A DNA stretch of 10,080 nt from JBBRHH01 sp038222915. Its GTDB lineage: Bacteria; Planctomycetota; Phycisphaerae; Tepidisphaerales; Tepidisphaeraceae. Numbering within the stretch: the stretch's first letter is position 1; every line of letters starts with the position of its first letter. The notes beneath the pieces are model-generated. The model ran no database searches and had not been told where the DNA came from. It was given only the letters and a program-made list of their open reading frames with translations. Below are positions 1 to 6,622 of this stretch, in pieces. The stretch covers positions 1-10,080 of the forward strand of contig JBBRHH010000189.1 of the NCBI GenBank assembly GCA_038222915.1, in the 5' to 3' direction. The translations under genes and the position numbers were made by a program.

Positions 1-153
1 GACATCCTCGCCTTCGACGTCGAAGCTTTCTTCCGTCGGATCAATCTCGATCAATTCATCAGCTCTCAGCGCCGTAACGGCCTCGCCGGCATGGTCAAGA
101 GTATTCGCGCCCTCGCCGGGCAGATCCAGAAAAGTCCGCCAAACAACAACTAA
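1..153 (+). CDS. sufE: SufE-like cysteine desulfurase sulfur acceptor (C-terminal fragment)
   Basis: This is the last 50 codons of a gene that begins before the window, reading in frame 1 to the TAA at 151-153. The fragment contains AFFRRINLDQFISSQRRNGL followed by a xMVKSIRAL helix. That matches the end of SufE/CsdE proteins, in which a 'L..hLspsRsnGL.aMv..IRa' block forms the last helices. SufE accepts persulfide from the cysteine desulfurase SufS and passes it to the SufBCD scaffold for Fe-S cluster assembly in the cytosol. The active cysteine lies in the missing N-terminal part, so activity cannot be judged here. The next gene encodes a SufT-like DUF59 protein on the same strand, which supports an Fe-S role. 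The assignment rests on a short but characteristic C-terminal motif. Confidence 0.75.
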   Translation, partial: DILAFDVEAFFRRINLDQFISSQRRNGLAGMVKSIRALAGQIQKSPPNNN

Positions 154-166
154 AGCTGCTAAAATC

Positions 167-667
167 ATGGACCATGCCACCGACCACCCGCCGATTCATC
201 TGCCTGTCCTGCCGACGGGAAATGCCGCGGAGGCCGCTATGACCGATCTTCCGCCCAATCGCGCGTTGCTCAATTCCGCGCCGCCCGAAGCGAATGCGCC
301 GGCACCTGCGCCCGCCGATGCCAAATCTGACGGCCCCAATGTTGTTCTCGACAACATCCAACGGAAGTTGCTCGAAGGCAAAATCATCGAAGCACTGCAG
401 ACGATTTACGATCCTGAAATCCCCGTCAACATTCACGAGCTGGGCCTCATCTACAACATCGACGTCGAGCCCGACGCGAGCGTCGTCGTCCGTATGACCC
501 TCACCGCCCCGGCCTGCCCTGTCGCCGGCACGCTGCCCGGTGAAGTGGAAAAGAAGATCGAGGCCATCGACGAAGTGAAGAGCGCCGATGTCCAACTCGT
601 CTGGGAACCACCCTGGACGCGCGACATGATGACGGAGGCGGCCCAGTTGCAGCTTGGGCTCATGTAG
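167..667 (+). CDS. sufT: SufT/PaaD-like DUF59 (MIP18 family) Fe-S assembly protein
   Basis: The protein has 166 residues from the first ATG. Residues 1-60 are Pro/Ala-rich and probably disordered. Residues 69-150 form a DUF59 domain with the signature DPEIPVNIHELGLIY at 82-96, a TAPACPVAG segment whose Cys117 is the conserved reactive or metal-binding cysteine, and the closing WEPPWTRDMM at 146-155. Members of this family (SufT, PaaD, eukaryotic MIP18) help mature or deliver Fe-S clusters to target proteins. The gene lies 13 nt after the SufE-like stop, so the two are likely co-transcribed. The start is uncertain. ATG 167 has no Shine-Dalgarno sequence, while in-frame ATG 239 (Met25, giving 142 residues) has GGAGG at 229-233 spaced 5 nt. 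The family call is firm; the exact role (SufT versus another DUF59 member) is inferred from the SufE neighbour. Confidence 0.85.
   Translation: MDHATDHPPIHLPVLPTGNAAEAAMTDLPPNRALLNSAPPEANAPAPAPADAKSDGPNVVLDNIQRKLLEGKIIEALQTIYDPEIPVNIHELGLIYNIDVEPDASVVVRMTLTAPACPVAGTLPGEVEKKIEAIDEVKSADVQLVWEPPWTRDMMTEAAQLQLGLM
229..233 (+). promoter_or_regulatory. Possible ribosome binding site for an internal sufT start
   Basis: GGAGG lies 5 nt before the in-frame ATG at 239-241 inside the longest reading frame of the DUF59 gene. It is a better initiation signal than anything upstream of ATG 167. If used, the protein begins MTDLPPN and loses 24 non-conserved residues; the DUF59 domain is intact either way. 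Confidence 0.4.
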
Positions 668-673
668 TCGACC

Positions 674-2491
674 TCACAGCAGCGATTCCAACTCTTCGAC
701 CAGTTGATCGAAATACCCAAGTGCCGTATCCACGGCCGTCGGCTTTTCCATATCCACGCCGGCCCCGCGCAGCAGATCCAGCGGGAACTTGGAACAACCG
801 CCCTTTAGGAATCCGAGGTAATCGTTCAGTTCGCGCTCGCCGCCTTCCACCACGCGCTTGCTCAGCGCGATGGCGGCCGACAAACCCGTCGCATACTTGT
901 AGACGTAAAACGCGTTGTAGAAATGCGGGATGCGCAGACACTCCAACTCCACCTGCTTATCAACCATGAAGTCCGGGCCGAAATACAAATCCAGCAGCTT
1001 GCGATATTCACCGCGCAGCGCATCCACCGTCAGCGGCTCACCGCTCTCCACCAGCGCGTGAATGATCTTCTCAAATTCCGCAAACATCGTCTGCCGGATG
1101 ATCGTCCCGCGAATGCCGTCAATCATGCGGTTGAGCAAAAACGCACGCTCCTTGTCGCTCTTCGTTTTCGCCATCAGGTGCCGTGCGAGGAGTTGCTCGT
1201 TAAATGTACTCGCCACCTCCGCGACGAAGATCGTGTAGCTGTAATACTGATACGGCTGCGACTTGGCCGAGTAACGGCTGTGCATCGAATGCCCGGCCTC
1301 GTGCGCCAGCGTAAACACATGGTCCAGCACCGTCGGCTGGTAATTCATCAGAATATACGGCTGCCCATCAAAGCTCCCCGACGAAAACGCTCCGCTCTGC
1401 TTCCCCTGGTTTGGATAGCGGTCGCACCATCGCCCGACGGTCATGCCGCGCTTGAGCTCCGTGCAATATTCGCTGCCGAGCGGCGCAAGCGCATCCACGA
1501 CCGCCTTCACGCCCTGGTCCCACGAATTCCGCTTTTCCAGATCCGCCAGGACTGGGACATAGGTGTCGTATGTGTGAATGTCCGGAATTTTCATTTTCCG
1601 CCGGCGCAGCTCGTAGTAACGGTAAAGCGAGGGCAAGTTGCGATGAACTGAATCGATGAGGTTGTCGTAGACGGTGACGGGTACGTTGTCGTGAAACAGC
1701 GCGCTCTTGAGCGCGCTTTCGTAGCCGCGCGCCTTGGCGTAGTAGACATCGCGTTGCACCGATCCGTTCAACGCGGCCGCGATGGAATTCTTGTGCGCCT
1801 CGTATTGCGCATAGTATTTCTCGAACGCTTCCTTCCGCACCGCGCGCTTGGGCGATTGCAGGAATGCGGAATACGAAGAATGATGCAGCTCGATCAGCTC
1901 TTTTTTCTCATTGCGGATGGGCCCCCATTTGAGATCGGCATCGTTGAGTTGCCGGAATATCTGGTTCGAGGCTTGGCTCATCTCGCTCTGCATCGCGAGT
2001 AGATTCTCTTCCTTCTTCCCCAGCGTGTGCGGACGATAGCGCAGCATCCGTTCCAATTGCAAAGCCCACTCTTTGAGTTCGGGGGCTTTGAGAAACACCT
2101 CCATCGTCTTGGCAGGAATCGCCATCACTTCCGGCCGGATGTAGCTGGCCGCCTGTCCCGCCTTCGACGCGACGCTGCGATAGCGCCCCATCATGCGCTG
2201 ATAATCGCTGGCACCCTGGTCCTCCGAAGTCTTCAGAAACGCATAAGTCCCCAGGCGTTCCGCAAGCCGGTCCAGATCGGCATCAAAGCGAAAGCAGGCC
2301 GCGAGAGATGCGGCGCTCTCGGCCAGTTTGCCGCGAAATTTGTCGTAGCCGGGAATCAGCTCCGACAGATTTGCAAAATCGGCCTCCCACGCGGCCTCGG
2401 ATTTGTACAAACTTCCCAGGTCCCAGCAATCGGCCGGCTTCACCTTGGATCGCTTCGGGAGACTCTTCACTTTGTTCGCTGTCTTTGCCAT
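674..2491 (-). CDS. pepF: Oligoendopeptidase F (M3 family zinc metallopeptidase)
   Basis: This 605-residue protein has the usual length for PepF-type M3B peptidases, which cut short peptides in the cytosol. The zinc site is intact: HEAGH at 397-401 supplies both histidines and the catalytic Glu398, and the glutamate in FVAEVASTFNE (Glu425) is the expected third ligand. The segment before it (residues 369-390, including SSGSF and YILMNY) and the C-terminal block with PHFYNAFYVYKYATG are also typical of the family. The N-terminal region is mainly helical, as in the oligopeptidase lobe that restricts substrate size. The ATG at 2491 is preceded by GGAG (2496-2499) with 4 nt spacing. The gene converges on sufT with only 6 nt between the two stop codons. 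I see no signal peptide, frameshift or missing catalytic residue. The substrates cannot be told from sequence. Confidence 0.95.
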   Translation of the reverse strand: MAKTANKVKSLPKRSKVKPADCWDLGSLYKSEAAWEADFANLSELIPGYDKFRGKLAESAASLAACFRFDADLDRLAERLGTYAFLKTSEDQGASDYQRMMGRYRSVASKAGQAASYIRPEVMAIPAKTMEVFLKAPELKEWALQLERMLRYRPHTLGKKEENLLAMQSEMSQASNQIFRQLNDADLKWGPIRNEKKELIELHHSSYSAFLQSPKRAVRKEAFEKYYAQYEAHKNSIAAALNGSVQRDVYYAKARGYESALKSALFHDNVPVTVYDNLIDSVHRNLPSLYRYYELRRRKMKIPDIHTYDTYVPVLADLEKRNSWDQGVKAVVDALAPLGSEYCTELKRGMTVGRWCDRYPNQGKQSGAFSSGSFDGQPYILMNYQPTVLDHVFTLAHEAGHSMHSRYSAKSQPYQYYSYTIFVAEVASTFNEQLLARHLMAKTKSDKERAFLLNRMIDGIRGTIIRQTMFAEFEKIIHALVESGEPLTVDALRGEYRKLLDLYFGPDFMVDKQVELECLRIPHFYNAFYVYKYATGLSAAIALSKRVVEGGERELNDYLGFLKGGCSKFPLDLLRGAGVDMEKPTAVDTALGYFDQLVEELESLL

Positions 2492-2594
2492 TCGACTCCG
2501 TTCCTTCGTGGCCTACTTATCTCATCGCAATCGTCCCCCGATTGAACTCCAAAAGTATACTGAAATCTCCCCACCCGCGAGCGCGCAGGCGGTG
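2492..2594. other. Intergenic region upstream of pepF
   Basis: These 103 bases separate the vWA gene stop from the pepF start; both genes are on the minus strand. On that strand there is a TATACT hexamer at 2554-2559, about 65 nt upstream of the pepF ATG, but no good -35 box at 16-18 nt spacing. I see no hairpin followed by a T-run and no small ORF with a good start. Confidence 0.5.
2554..2559 (-). promoter_or_regulatory. Possible -10 element upstream of pepF
   Basis: TATACT on the minus strand matches the sigma-70 -10 consensus at five of six positions and sits in the only non-coding gap before pepF. No recognisable -35 sequence lies at the expected distance, so this is a weak candidate. 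The same octamer GTATACTT also occurs before the vWA gene at 4371-4378. Confidence 0.25.
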
Positions 2595-4322
2595 TTACGG
2601 TTCCTTCCACGCCTGATAAGTCCCCCCATTGTCATCTGCGATTTTCGTCAAAACCTTTTCCGGGTTCTCACTCGGACTGGTAATCATCGCGACGGTGTTG
2701 ATTCGGATTCTTAAGTCCTTGTTATGCTCACCGATCCATTTCACCACCAGTTCGTTGTCATTAAAATCCCCGTCGGTCAACAGAAAGATCACGTCCGGGT
2801 GCTGCCGAAATGCAATATCCATTGCCGTGATCGGCTCCGTTTGACCGCGCGGCGATAGACCTTCCACCCAGTTCTCCGCCTTGGCCTTCGCTTCGGCCGT
2901 CACGGGAATCAGGCGGTCATCATTCAACGCCTTGGCCTGATTCATTCCCATGAAGATGACGTTGAACGATTGCTCGGCGGTCAGGCCTTTCACTCCCGCG
3001 ACAACTTCCTGGCGCAATTCGTCGAAGCGAGTCAACATCGAGCCCGAACAGTCGCATACATAAATCACTGACAGGGCCGGACGCCACGACGACCGATCGG
3101 TCGGCCAGGAAAGTTCACCGGCGCTCTTCCCGGCTGCCCGCAGGATTTCCGTCATCTCCAACAGCGCCTTCTGCGCCCCGTCAAATTCCGCACTGGCCGC
3201 CTTTTTCTGTTCACACAATGCCGCAAGCCGAGACTCTGCCAGCGCCGCGATCACTTCCGCGCGGATTGCCGGTGCAGAAGCAGCCAGCGCCGCAAGCGCC
3301 ATTCCTTCGGTGCCCGGACGATCGACCTTCCCTGCCCATGTTGCCTTCGCAAGCGCCTGCAGCAATGGTTCGTCGCTCTTTTGCGCGTGCGTCTTCGCCT
3401 TCTCAACGTCCACTGCATCACACAAATAGAACCAGGCCAACTGTCCGTTCAATCGCGCATCGTCCGGGTTCTTTTCGAAACGTCGTGCAAGTTCCCGGTA
3501 AGCCTCCTGCTGCGTCGACGCCCCTGCCAACTGCACCCGAAGCTGGCCTACTAGTTTTTTGCGATTATCCGACTTCCCCACATTCGCAAGCTGCTCGGCC
3601 GCATCCAGATTCAGCCTGGCCTCCGCCAGATAGCCTCGATGGATCTGCCACCACGCCAACTCACCCAATGCACTGACCACGCGCGCGTTCATTTCCATCG
3701 CATCGCTCGCCCCCTCCCCGGCGGCCTTTTGATCCATCGCTTGCGCAAGTTCCGCACGCTGTGCCAGCATGGTCGGCGACAGCGCCACCAGCAATGGAGC
3801 AAGCTCGCGATCGACAGCTCGCAGCAAATCCAGATTTCCATCGGCCGACTGCGCCAACGCAAACGCCCGCAACAATAAATATCGCTTGTACGTCGAGTTG
3901 GATGTCGTGTAGTGCGAAGCGCGCACCAGCGTCTTGACCAGTGACGCGACCTCATCCGCATGCCCCCCGGCCTCGCGTTCGCGCGCACTATAGATCTCCA
4001 TATACAGATCGATGTCCGCCCGCGTCGTCAGCGCTGGATACTGAGACGGTTGGGTTGCGGGTTCGTTGACGCCGTGCATTGCCGGCCGGGCGTTTCGCAT
4101 GACCGCGCCGCCGCCGGTGAGTCGAAACACGCCGCGGGTCATCGTATCCCAGGGCGGCAGTGTCGCCGGGTCATGCCAGGCGAGGCGCGTGACCTGACTC
4201 GGACGGCTCGTTGCTGAAGCGCCCGGGCCGCTGCCCAGATCAAAAATGGACGCCGCCATAACGTGTAAGCCCGCGAGCCCAATGACCGTCGCGACGAGCG
4301 ATATTCGAAACGCCCTCGTCAT
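2595..4322 (-). CDS. Exported protein with helical repeats and C-terminal vWA domain
   Basis: Numbered from the upstream ATG at 4337, the protein has 580 residues; from Met6 (4322) it has 575. Met6 is preferred because AAAGG lies 7 nt upstream and the product then starts MTRAF followed by a hydrophobic segment (to about residue 28) ending VMAA, a probable signal peptide or anchor. A Pro/Ser/Thr-rich linker follows. Residues 110-400 are alanine-rich helices resembling tetratricopeptide-type repeats (for example PDDARLNGQLAWFYL). Residues 422-575 are a von Willebrand factor A domain with a complete metal-ion-dependent adhesion site: DCSGS at 429-433, Thr500 in GQTEP, and TDGD with Asp522. Such domains bind partner proteins through a Mg2+ ion. 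The protein is probably outside the cytoplasmic membrane. Its ligand is unknown, and its neighbours (permease, peptidase) do not reveal a pathway. Confidence 0.85.
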   Translation of the reverse strand: MTRAFRISLVATVIGLAGLHVMAASIFDLGSGPGASATSRPSQVTRLAWHDPATLPPWDTMTRGVFRLTGGGAVMRNARPAMHGVNEPATQPSQYPALTTRADIDLYMEIYSAREREAGGHADEVASLVKTLVRASHYTTSNSTYKRYLLLRAFALAQSADGNLDLLRAVDRELAPLLVALSPTMLAQRAELAQAMDQKAAGEGASDAMEMNARVVSALGELAWWQIHRGYLAEARLNLDAAEQLANVGKSDNRKKLVGQLRVQLAGASTQQEAYRELARRFEKNPDDARLNGQLAWFYLCDAVDVEKAKTHAQKSDEPLLQALAKATWAGKVDRPGTEGMALAALAASAPAIRAEVIAALAESRLAALCEQKKAASAEFDGAQKALLEMTEILRAAGKSAGELSWPTDRSSWRPALSVIYVCDCSGSMLTRFDELRQEVVAGVKGLTAEQSFNVIFMGMNQAKALNDDRLIPVTAEAKAKAENWVEGLSPRGQTEPITAMDIAFRQHPDVIFLLTDGDFNDNELVVKWIGEHNKDLRIRINTVAMITSPSENPEKVLTKIADDNGGTYQAWKEP

Positions 4323-4392
4323 CCCAAGGCCTTTCATTCACGATCTACGAATTGATGTCCCACTGTGACGAAGTATACCGGCCCGTGCTCCA

Positions 4393-5304
4393 TCATTCCC
4401 GCAAATACACCTTTCCCAGCCCCTCCGGTGCGGCCGACCTCCCTGCCACGCCAGCCAGCGCCAACAGGCTCAGGAGATACGGCAGCATCTTCAGCAACTC
4501 AGTCGTCTGCCCCTGCACGCCACCATGCATGATAAAGCGGTCGGCTATTCCAATCACCAGTTCAAAGAACACCGCCGACAGTACGATGCCAAATCCATTC
4601 CACCGCCCAAAAATCACGATCGCCAGCGCCAGGAACCCCTGCCCCTGGGTCATGTTTTCCGTAAACGCCTGAACGCGCAAAGTCGACAGATACGACCCGG
4701 CCAATCCCGCGCACGCACCGCCAAACAAAATTGCGTACAGCTTCCGCCGCCGCACCCGTACGCCGGCGGTATCGGCCGCCTCCGGCGCTTCGCCGATCGC
4801 CGCCAGTTCAAGGCCCGCGCGCGTATATCGAAAGAACGCCCAGATAACCGCCGCCAATCCAACTGCGACGGCGGTTGCTGCCCAGGCCAGCGTCTGCTGC
4901 GAGATGGCCGGGATGACCCGCTGCGACATCGCTTCCTGCGCCCAACGGTAAGCCATCCCCGTGAGTCCCAGCGCCAGAAGATTCACGCCGGTGCCGGTCA
5001 CAATCTGATCCGCATGGAACCGCAGCACCGCGACGGCGAAAACGACGGCCAGAACCATGCCGCACACCATGGCCAGGCCAAACCCCGCCGCCAGCCCCCA
5101 CATCCCACTGCCGATCCACGCGCCAAGCGCCCCGGCCAACATCATTCCCTCAATGCCGATGTTGACCATTCCGGCGCGCTCGACACCGAGCTCGCCCACG
5201 CCTGCCACAATAAGCGGCGCGGCGGCGAGGAGTGTCGAGCGTGCGAGGTTTGCATCGAACAATTGGGGAAGGGGCATCAACGCAAATACTACCGGGCCTG
5301 CCAT
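4393..5304 (-). CDS. ABC transporter permease, BMP/nucleoside type (BPD_transp_2 family)
   Basis: The protein has 303 residues from the ATG at 5304. The open frame continues to a GTG at 5487, but that part lies inside the upstream gene and looks like its shadow (VPHLCRIPLL and similar). Many hydrophobic segments fill the sequence. Two blocks are diagnostic: VNIGIEGMMLAGA at about residues 47-59, and the cytoplasmic loop GEAPEAADTAGVRVRR at about 171-186 followed by FGGACAGLAGSYLS. This loop contacts the ATPase. The pattern matches the second, shorter permease of nucleoside/basic-membrane-protein transporters (YufQ type). Its ATG overlaps the TGA of the zinc-ribbon gene (TGATG at 5302-5306), implying coupled translation. 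No ATPase, second permease or binding protein is present in the window, so the transporter partners must lie elsewhere. Substrate specificity is inferred from family resemblance only. Confidence 0.85.
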   Translation of the reverse strand: MAGPVVFALMPLPQLFDANLARSTLLAAAPLIVAGVGELGVERAGMVNIGIEGMMLAGALGAWIGSGMWGLAAGFGLAMVCGMVLAVVFAVAVLRFHADQIVTGTGVNLLALGLTGMAYRWAQEAMSQRVIPAISQQTLAWAATAVAVGLAAVIWAFFRYTRAGLELAAIGEAPEAADTAGVRVRRRKLYAILFGGACAGLAGSYLSTLRVQAFTENMTQGQGFLALAIVIFGRWNGFGIVLSAVFFELVIGIADRFIMHGGVQGQTTELLKMLPYLLSLLALAGVAGRSAAPEGLGKVYLRE

Positions 5305-6218
5305 CACATTCGCCAACCATGGATTGGCGCGAGACAAACGTAAATCGTAAATCCCAATAGCACCACGATAAACTGCGAAGCGAGAATTGTCAGGAATGGC
5401 CGATCGAATCGCAGGTAAAAGCGGTATCCGACATAGATGCGGAACGCCATCCAGCAGCCGATTACGACAAGCCCGCCAGCCACGCACAAGTTAATGCGGT
5501 CAAACGCGTCAAACACGTATATTCTTCTGAAATTGTGCGAGCTCGCGACCCCAAGCAACGCATAGATTGGGAAACCGATGATAGCCAGCCACATCGCACC
5601 ATCACTGCTGTACGCAACCACGCGGCGGACGTGCGACCGCCCCACTTTGGCTCGTTTCATCGATTGCCTGAAAATCTGGAGGACCAATAGGGTCGCAACG
5701 GGCCAATACGGAAATAACAAGATCGCCCACCAGGATAGGTCCATGGGCAGGACCACTTCCACCATCTGCTTGTACGTTGGCATGCGCGAATTTGGCCATG
5801 CCGCGTGCATCTGCGCGGCCCAGCGCCAGATTTCCACGCACCGCCCGGCAAACACGCTCGCAAAGCCAACGGCCATCGCCGCCAGCCAATAGATCAATAG
5901 AAGCCCCGGCCGCGACTTCTGCTGCGGGCCAAGCCCCTTCCAAAACTTGATCGGCCGCAAACCGCCAATCGCGGTCCGCCAGAACGACCAGTACCACTGC
6001 CGCGCATGATGTTCAAAAAGATAAGGATGATCGCGCCGCTCTGGATCACTCAATTCCGCCCGGGCAAACTGATATCCGCACTCCGGACAGCGCGGCTCGG
6101 TGAGGCCGCGCAGGTTGTAGGCGCACATCGGGCAGTGCAATTCTTCCACTTGCACCGCCCAGTCCGGCGCGCCGGCCGGCCCCGATTCGGCTCCCAGAAC
6201 CTTGCTCATTCGCTCCAT
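5304..6218 (-). CDS. Zinc-ribbon multi-pass membrane protein of unknown function
   Basis: The protein has 304 residues. Residues 29-47 hold a zinc ribbon with Cys29, Cys32, Cys44 and Cys47 in the CPxC-x-YNLRGL...RCPEC arrangement, which I know as a recurrent N-terminal module in planctomycetal proteins. Five hydrophobic stretches follow at about 106-126, 162-182, 208-226, 243-265 and 275-298, so this is an integral membrane protein with the ribbon probably in the cytoplasm. The segment HARQWYWSFWRTAIGGLRP (71-89) resembles the pre-membrane amphipathic region of Yip1-like proteins, though I would not assign that family. Translation probably starts at ATG 6218; Met4 is an alternative. Its stop overlaps the start of the ABC permease, so the two products are made together and may interact. 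No enzymatic motif is visible. Confidence 0.8.
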   Translation of the reverse strand: MERMSKVLGAESGPAGAPDWAVQVEELHCPMCAYNLRGLTEPRCPECGYQFARAELSDPERRDHPYLFEHHARQWYWSFWRTAIGGLRPIKFWKGLGPQQKSRPGLLLIYWLAAMAVGFASVFAGRCVEIWRWAAQMHAAWPNSRMPTYKQMVEVVLPMDLSWWAILLFPYWPVATLLVLQIFRQSMKRAKVGRSHVRRVVAYSSDGAMWLAIIGFPIYALLGVASSHNFRRIYVFDAFDRINLCVAGGLVVIGCWMAFRIYVGYRFYLRFDRPFLTILASQFIVVLLGFTIYVCLAPIHGWRM

Positions 6219-6238
6219 CGTACCCGATCCGTCGTTAA

Positions 6239-6289
6239 GGCCATCTGGTTATTGACCGTTACCTCTTTAAGTAAGCCCTGCCAGAGGCC
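6239..6289. repeat. Imperfect inverted repeat in the divergent promoter region
   Basis: GGCCATCTGG at 6239-6248 and CCAGAGGCC at 6281-6289 are inverted copies differing by one inserted A. Between them TTAC (6259-6262) and GTAA (6271-6274) form a smaller inverted pair. It could be an operator or an RNA hairpin in the pilin leader, or chance in a GC-rich sequence. Confidence 0.3.
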
Positions 6290-6317
6290 GATGCCAGTTT
6301 TGTCATAAACTTTTAAT

Positions 6318-6322
6318 GGAGA
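6318..6322 (+). promoter_or_regulatory. Ribosome binding site for the Flp pilin GTG start
   Basis: GGAGA lies 6 nt before the GTG at 6329-6331. It decides the start of a gene that has no ATG: the nearby ATG at 6316 runs into a stop after ten codons. Confidence 0.7.
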
Positions 6323-6328
6323 TTCGCT

Positions 6329-6490
6329 GTGAACATTTATTGGACTAACTTCATCAAAGACGAATCCGGCGGCGAAGTCCTCGAATACGCGCTGATCGCC
6401 GGACTGATTGTGGTCACGGCCATTGCCGTCATCGGACGCGTTGGGACGAAGGTGCTTGCCCGCTGGAACACCCTCAACAGTTCCATGTAA
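6329..6490 (+). CDS. Flp/Fap-type (type IVb) prepilin
   Basis: This 53-residue protein starts at GTG with GGAGA 6 nt upstream. The short leader MNIYWTNFIKDESG is followed by GEVLEYALIAGLIVVTAIAV, the hydrophobic N-terminal helix of Flp pilins. The prepilin peptidase rule for this family (cleavage after Gly with Glu at +5 and Tyr at +6) fits cutting between Gly14 and Gly15, leaving Glu19-Tyr20 at +5/+6 and a mature subunit of 39 residues. Flp pilins assemble into thin adhesive fibres exported by the Tad secretion machinery. No tad, cpa or rcp gene is in the window, so this copy stands apart from its apparatus, although further tad genes could lie elsewhere. A minus-strand frame over 6206-6499 is its shadow. 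The family is clear from the sequence; the role in adhesion is inferred. Confidence 0.88.
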   Translation: MNIYWTNFIKDESGGEVLEYALIAGLIVVTAIAVIGRVGTKVLARWNTLNSSM

Positions 6491-6622
6491 GCATTGCATG
6501 GCTGCTTTCCACGCTCACTGTCATCCAGCTTGCCAGCTTTTTGACAATATTTATGCCGCTGCGCCGCGCTTTGGCCGATGACAATCTACTGACGTCCGAT
6601 TATTCCAAGGACAGGAGACCGA
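6491..6622. other. Intergenic region between Flp pilin and epimerase-like gene
   Basis: This is the longest gap in the window (132 bases). CCATG (6483-6487) and CATGG (6497-6501) can pair over the pilin stop, and AGCT-TGCC-AGCT followed by five T (around 6527-6541) could form a very weak intrinsic terminator. A consensus TTGACA occurs at 6541-6546, but no -10 sequence follows at 15-19 nt. I see no further gene here. Confidence 0.4.

Larger units (their letters stand above)
6219..6328. other. Divergent intergenic region between zinc-ribbon gene and Flp pilin
   Basis: These 110 bases separate two divergent genes and must hold promoters in both directions. A TTGACC at 6252-6257 resembles a -35 box on the plus strand, but I find no matching -10 at proper spacing. 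Next to the pilin the sequence becomes AT-rich (TTGTCATAAACTTTTAAT, 6300-6317). A near-inverted repeat flanks the TTGACC and is listed separately. Confidence 0.5.

Noticed and set aside
923..1651. Long plus-strand open frame (242 codons) opposite pepF
   Set aside because: It lies wholly antisense to a well-conserved peptidase, its protein is Arg/His/Leu-rich without any domain, and it has no supporting start signal. It is a GC-rich shadow frame.
5305..5487. N-terminal extension of the ABC permease to a GTG at 5487
   Set aside because: The extra 61 residues are the shadow of the zinc-ribbon membrane protein and show no permease-like sequence; the TGATG overlap gives a natural start at 5304.
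6206..6499. Minus-strand open frame over the pilin and its promoter region
   Set aside because: It overlaps the N-terminal end of the zinc-ribbon gene and the Flp pilin, has no recognisable domain, and is explained as a shadow.
6527..6541. Possible intrinsic terminator AGCT-TGCC-AGCT plus T-run after the pilin
   Set aside because: The stem is only 4 bp and too weak to call a terminator with confidence; it is mentioned only in the intergenic entry.
6541..6546. Consensus TTGACA upstream of the epimerase-like gene
   Set aside because: No -10-like hexamer lies 15-19 nt downstream, where the sequence is GC-rich.
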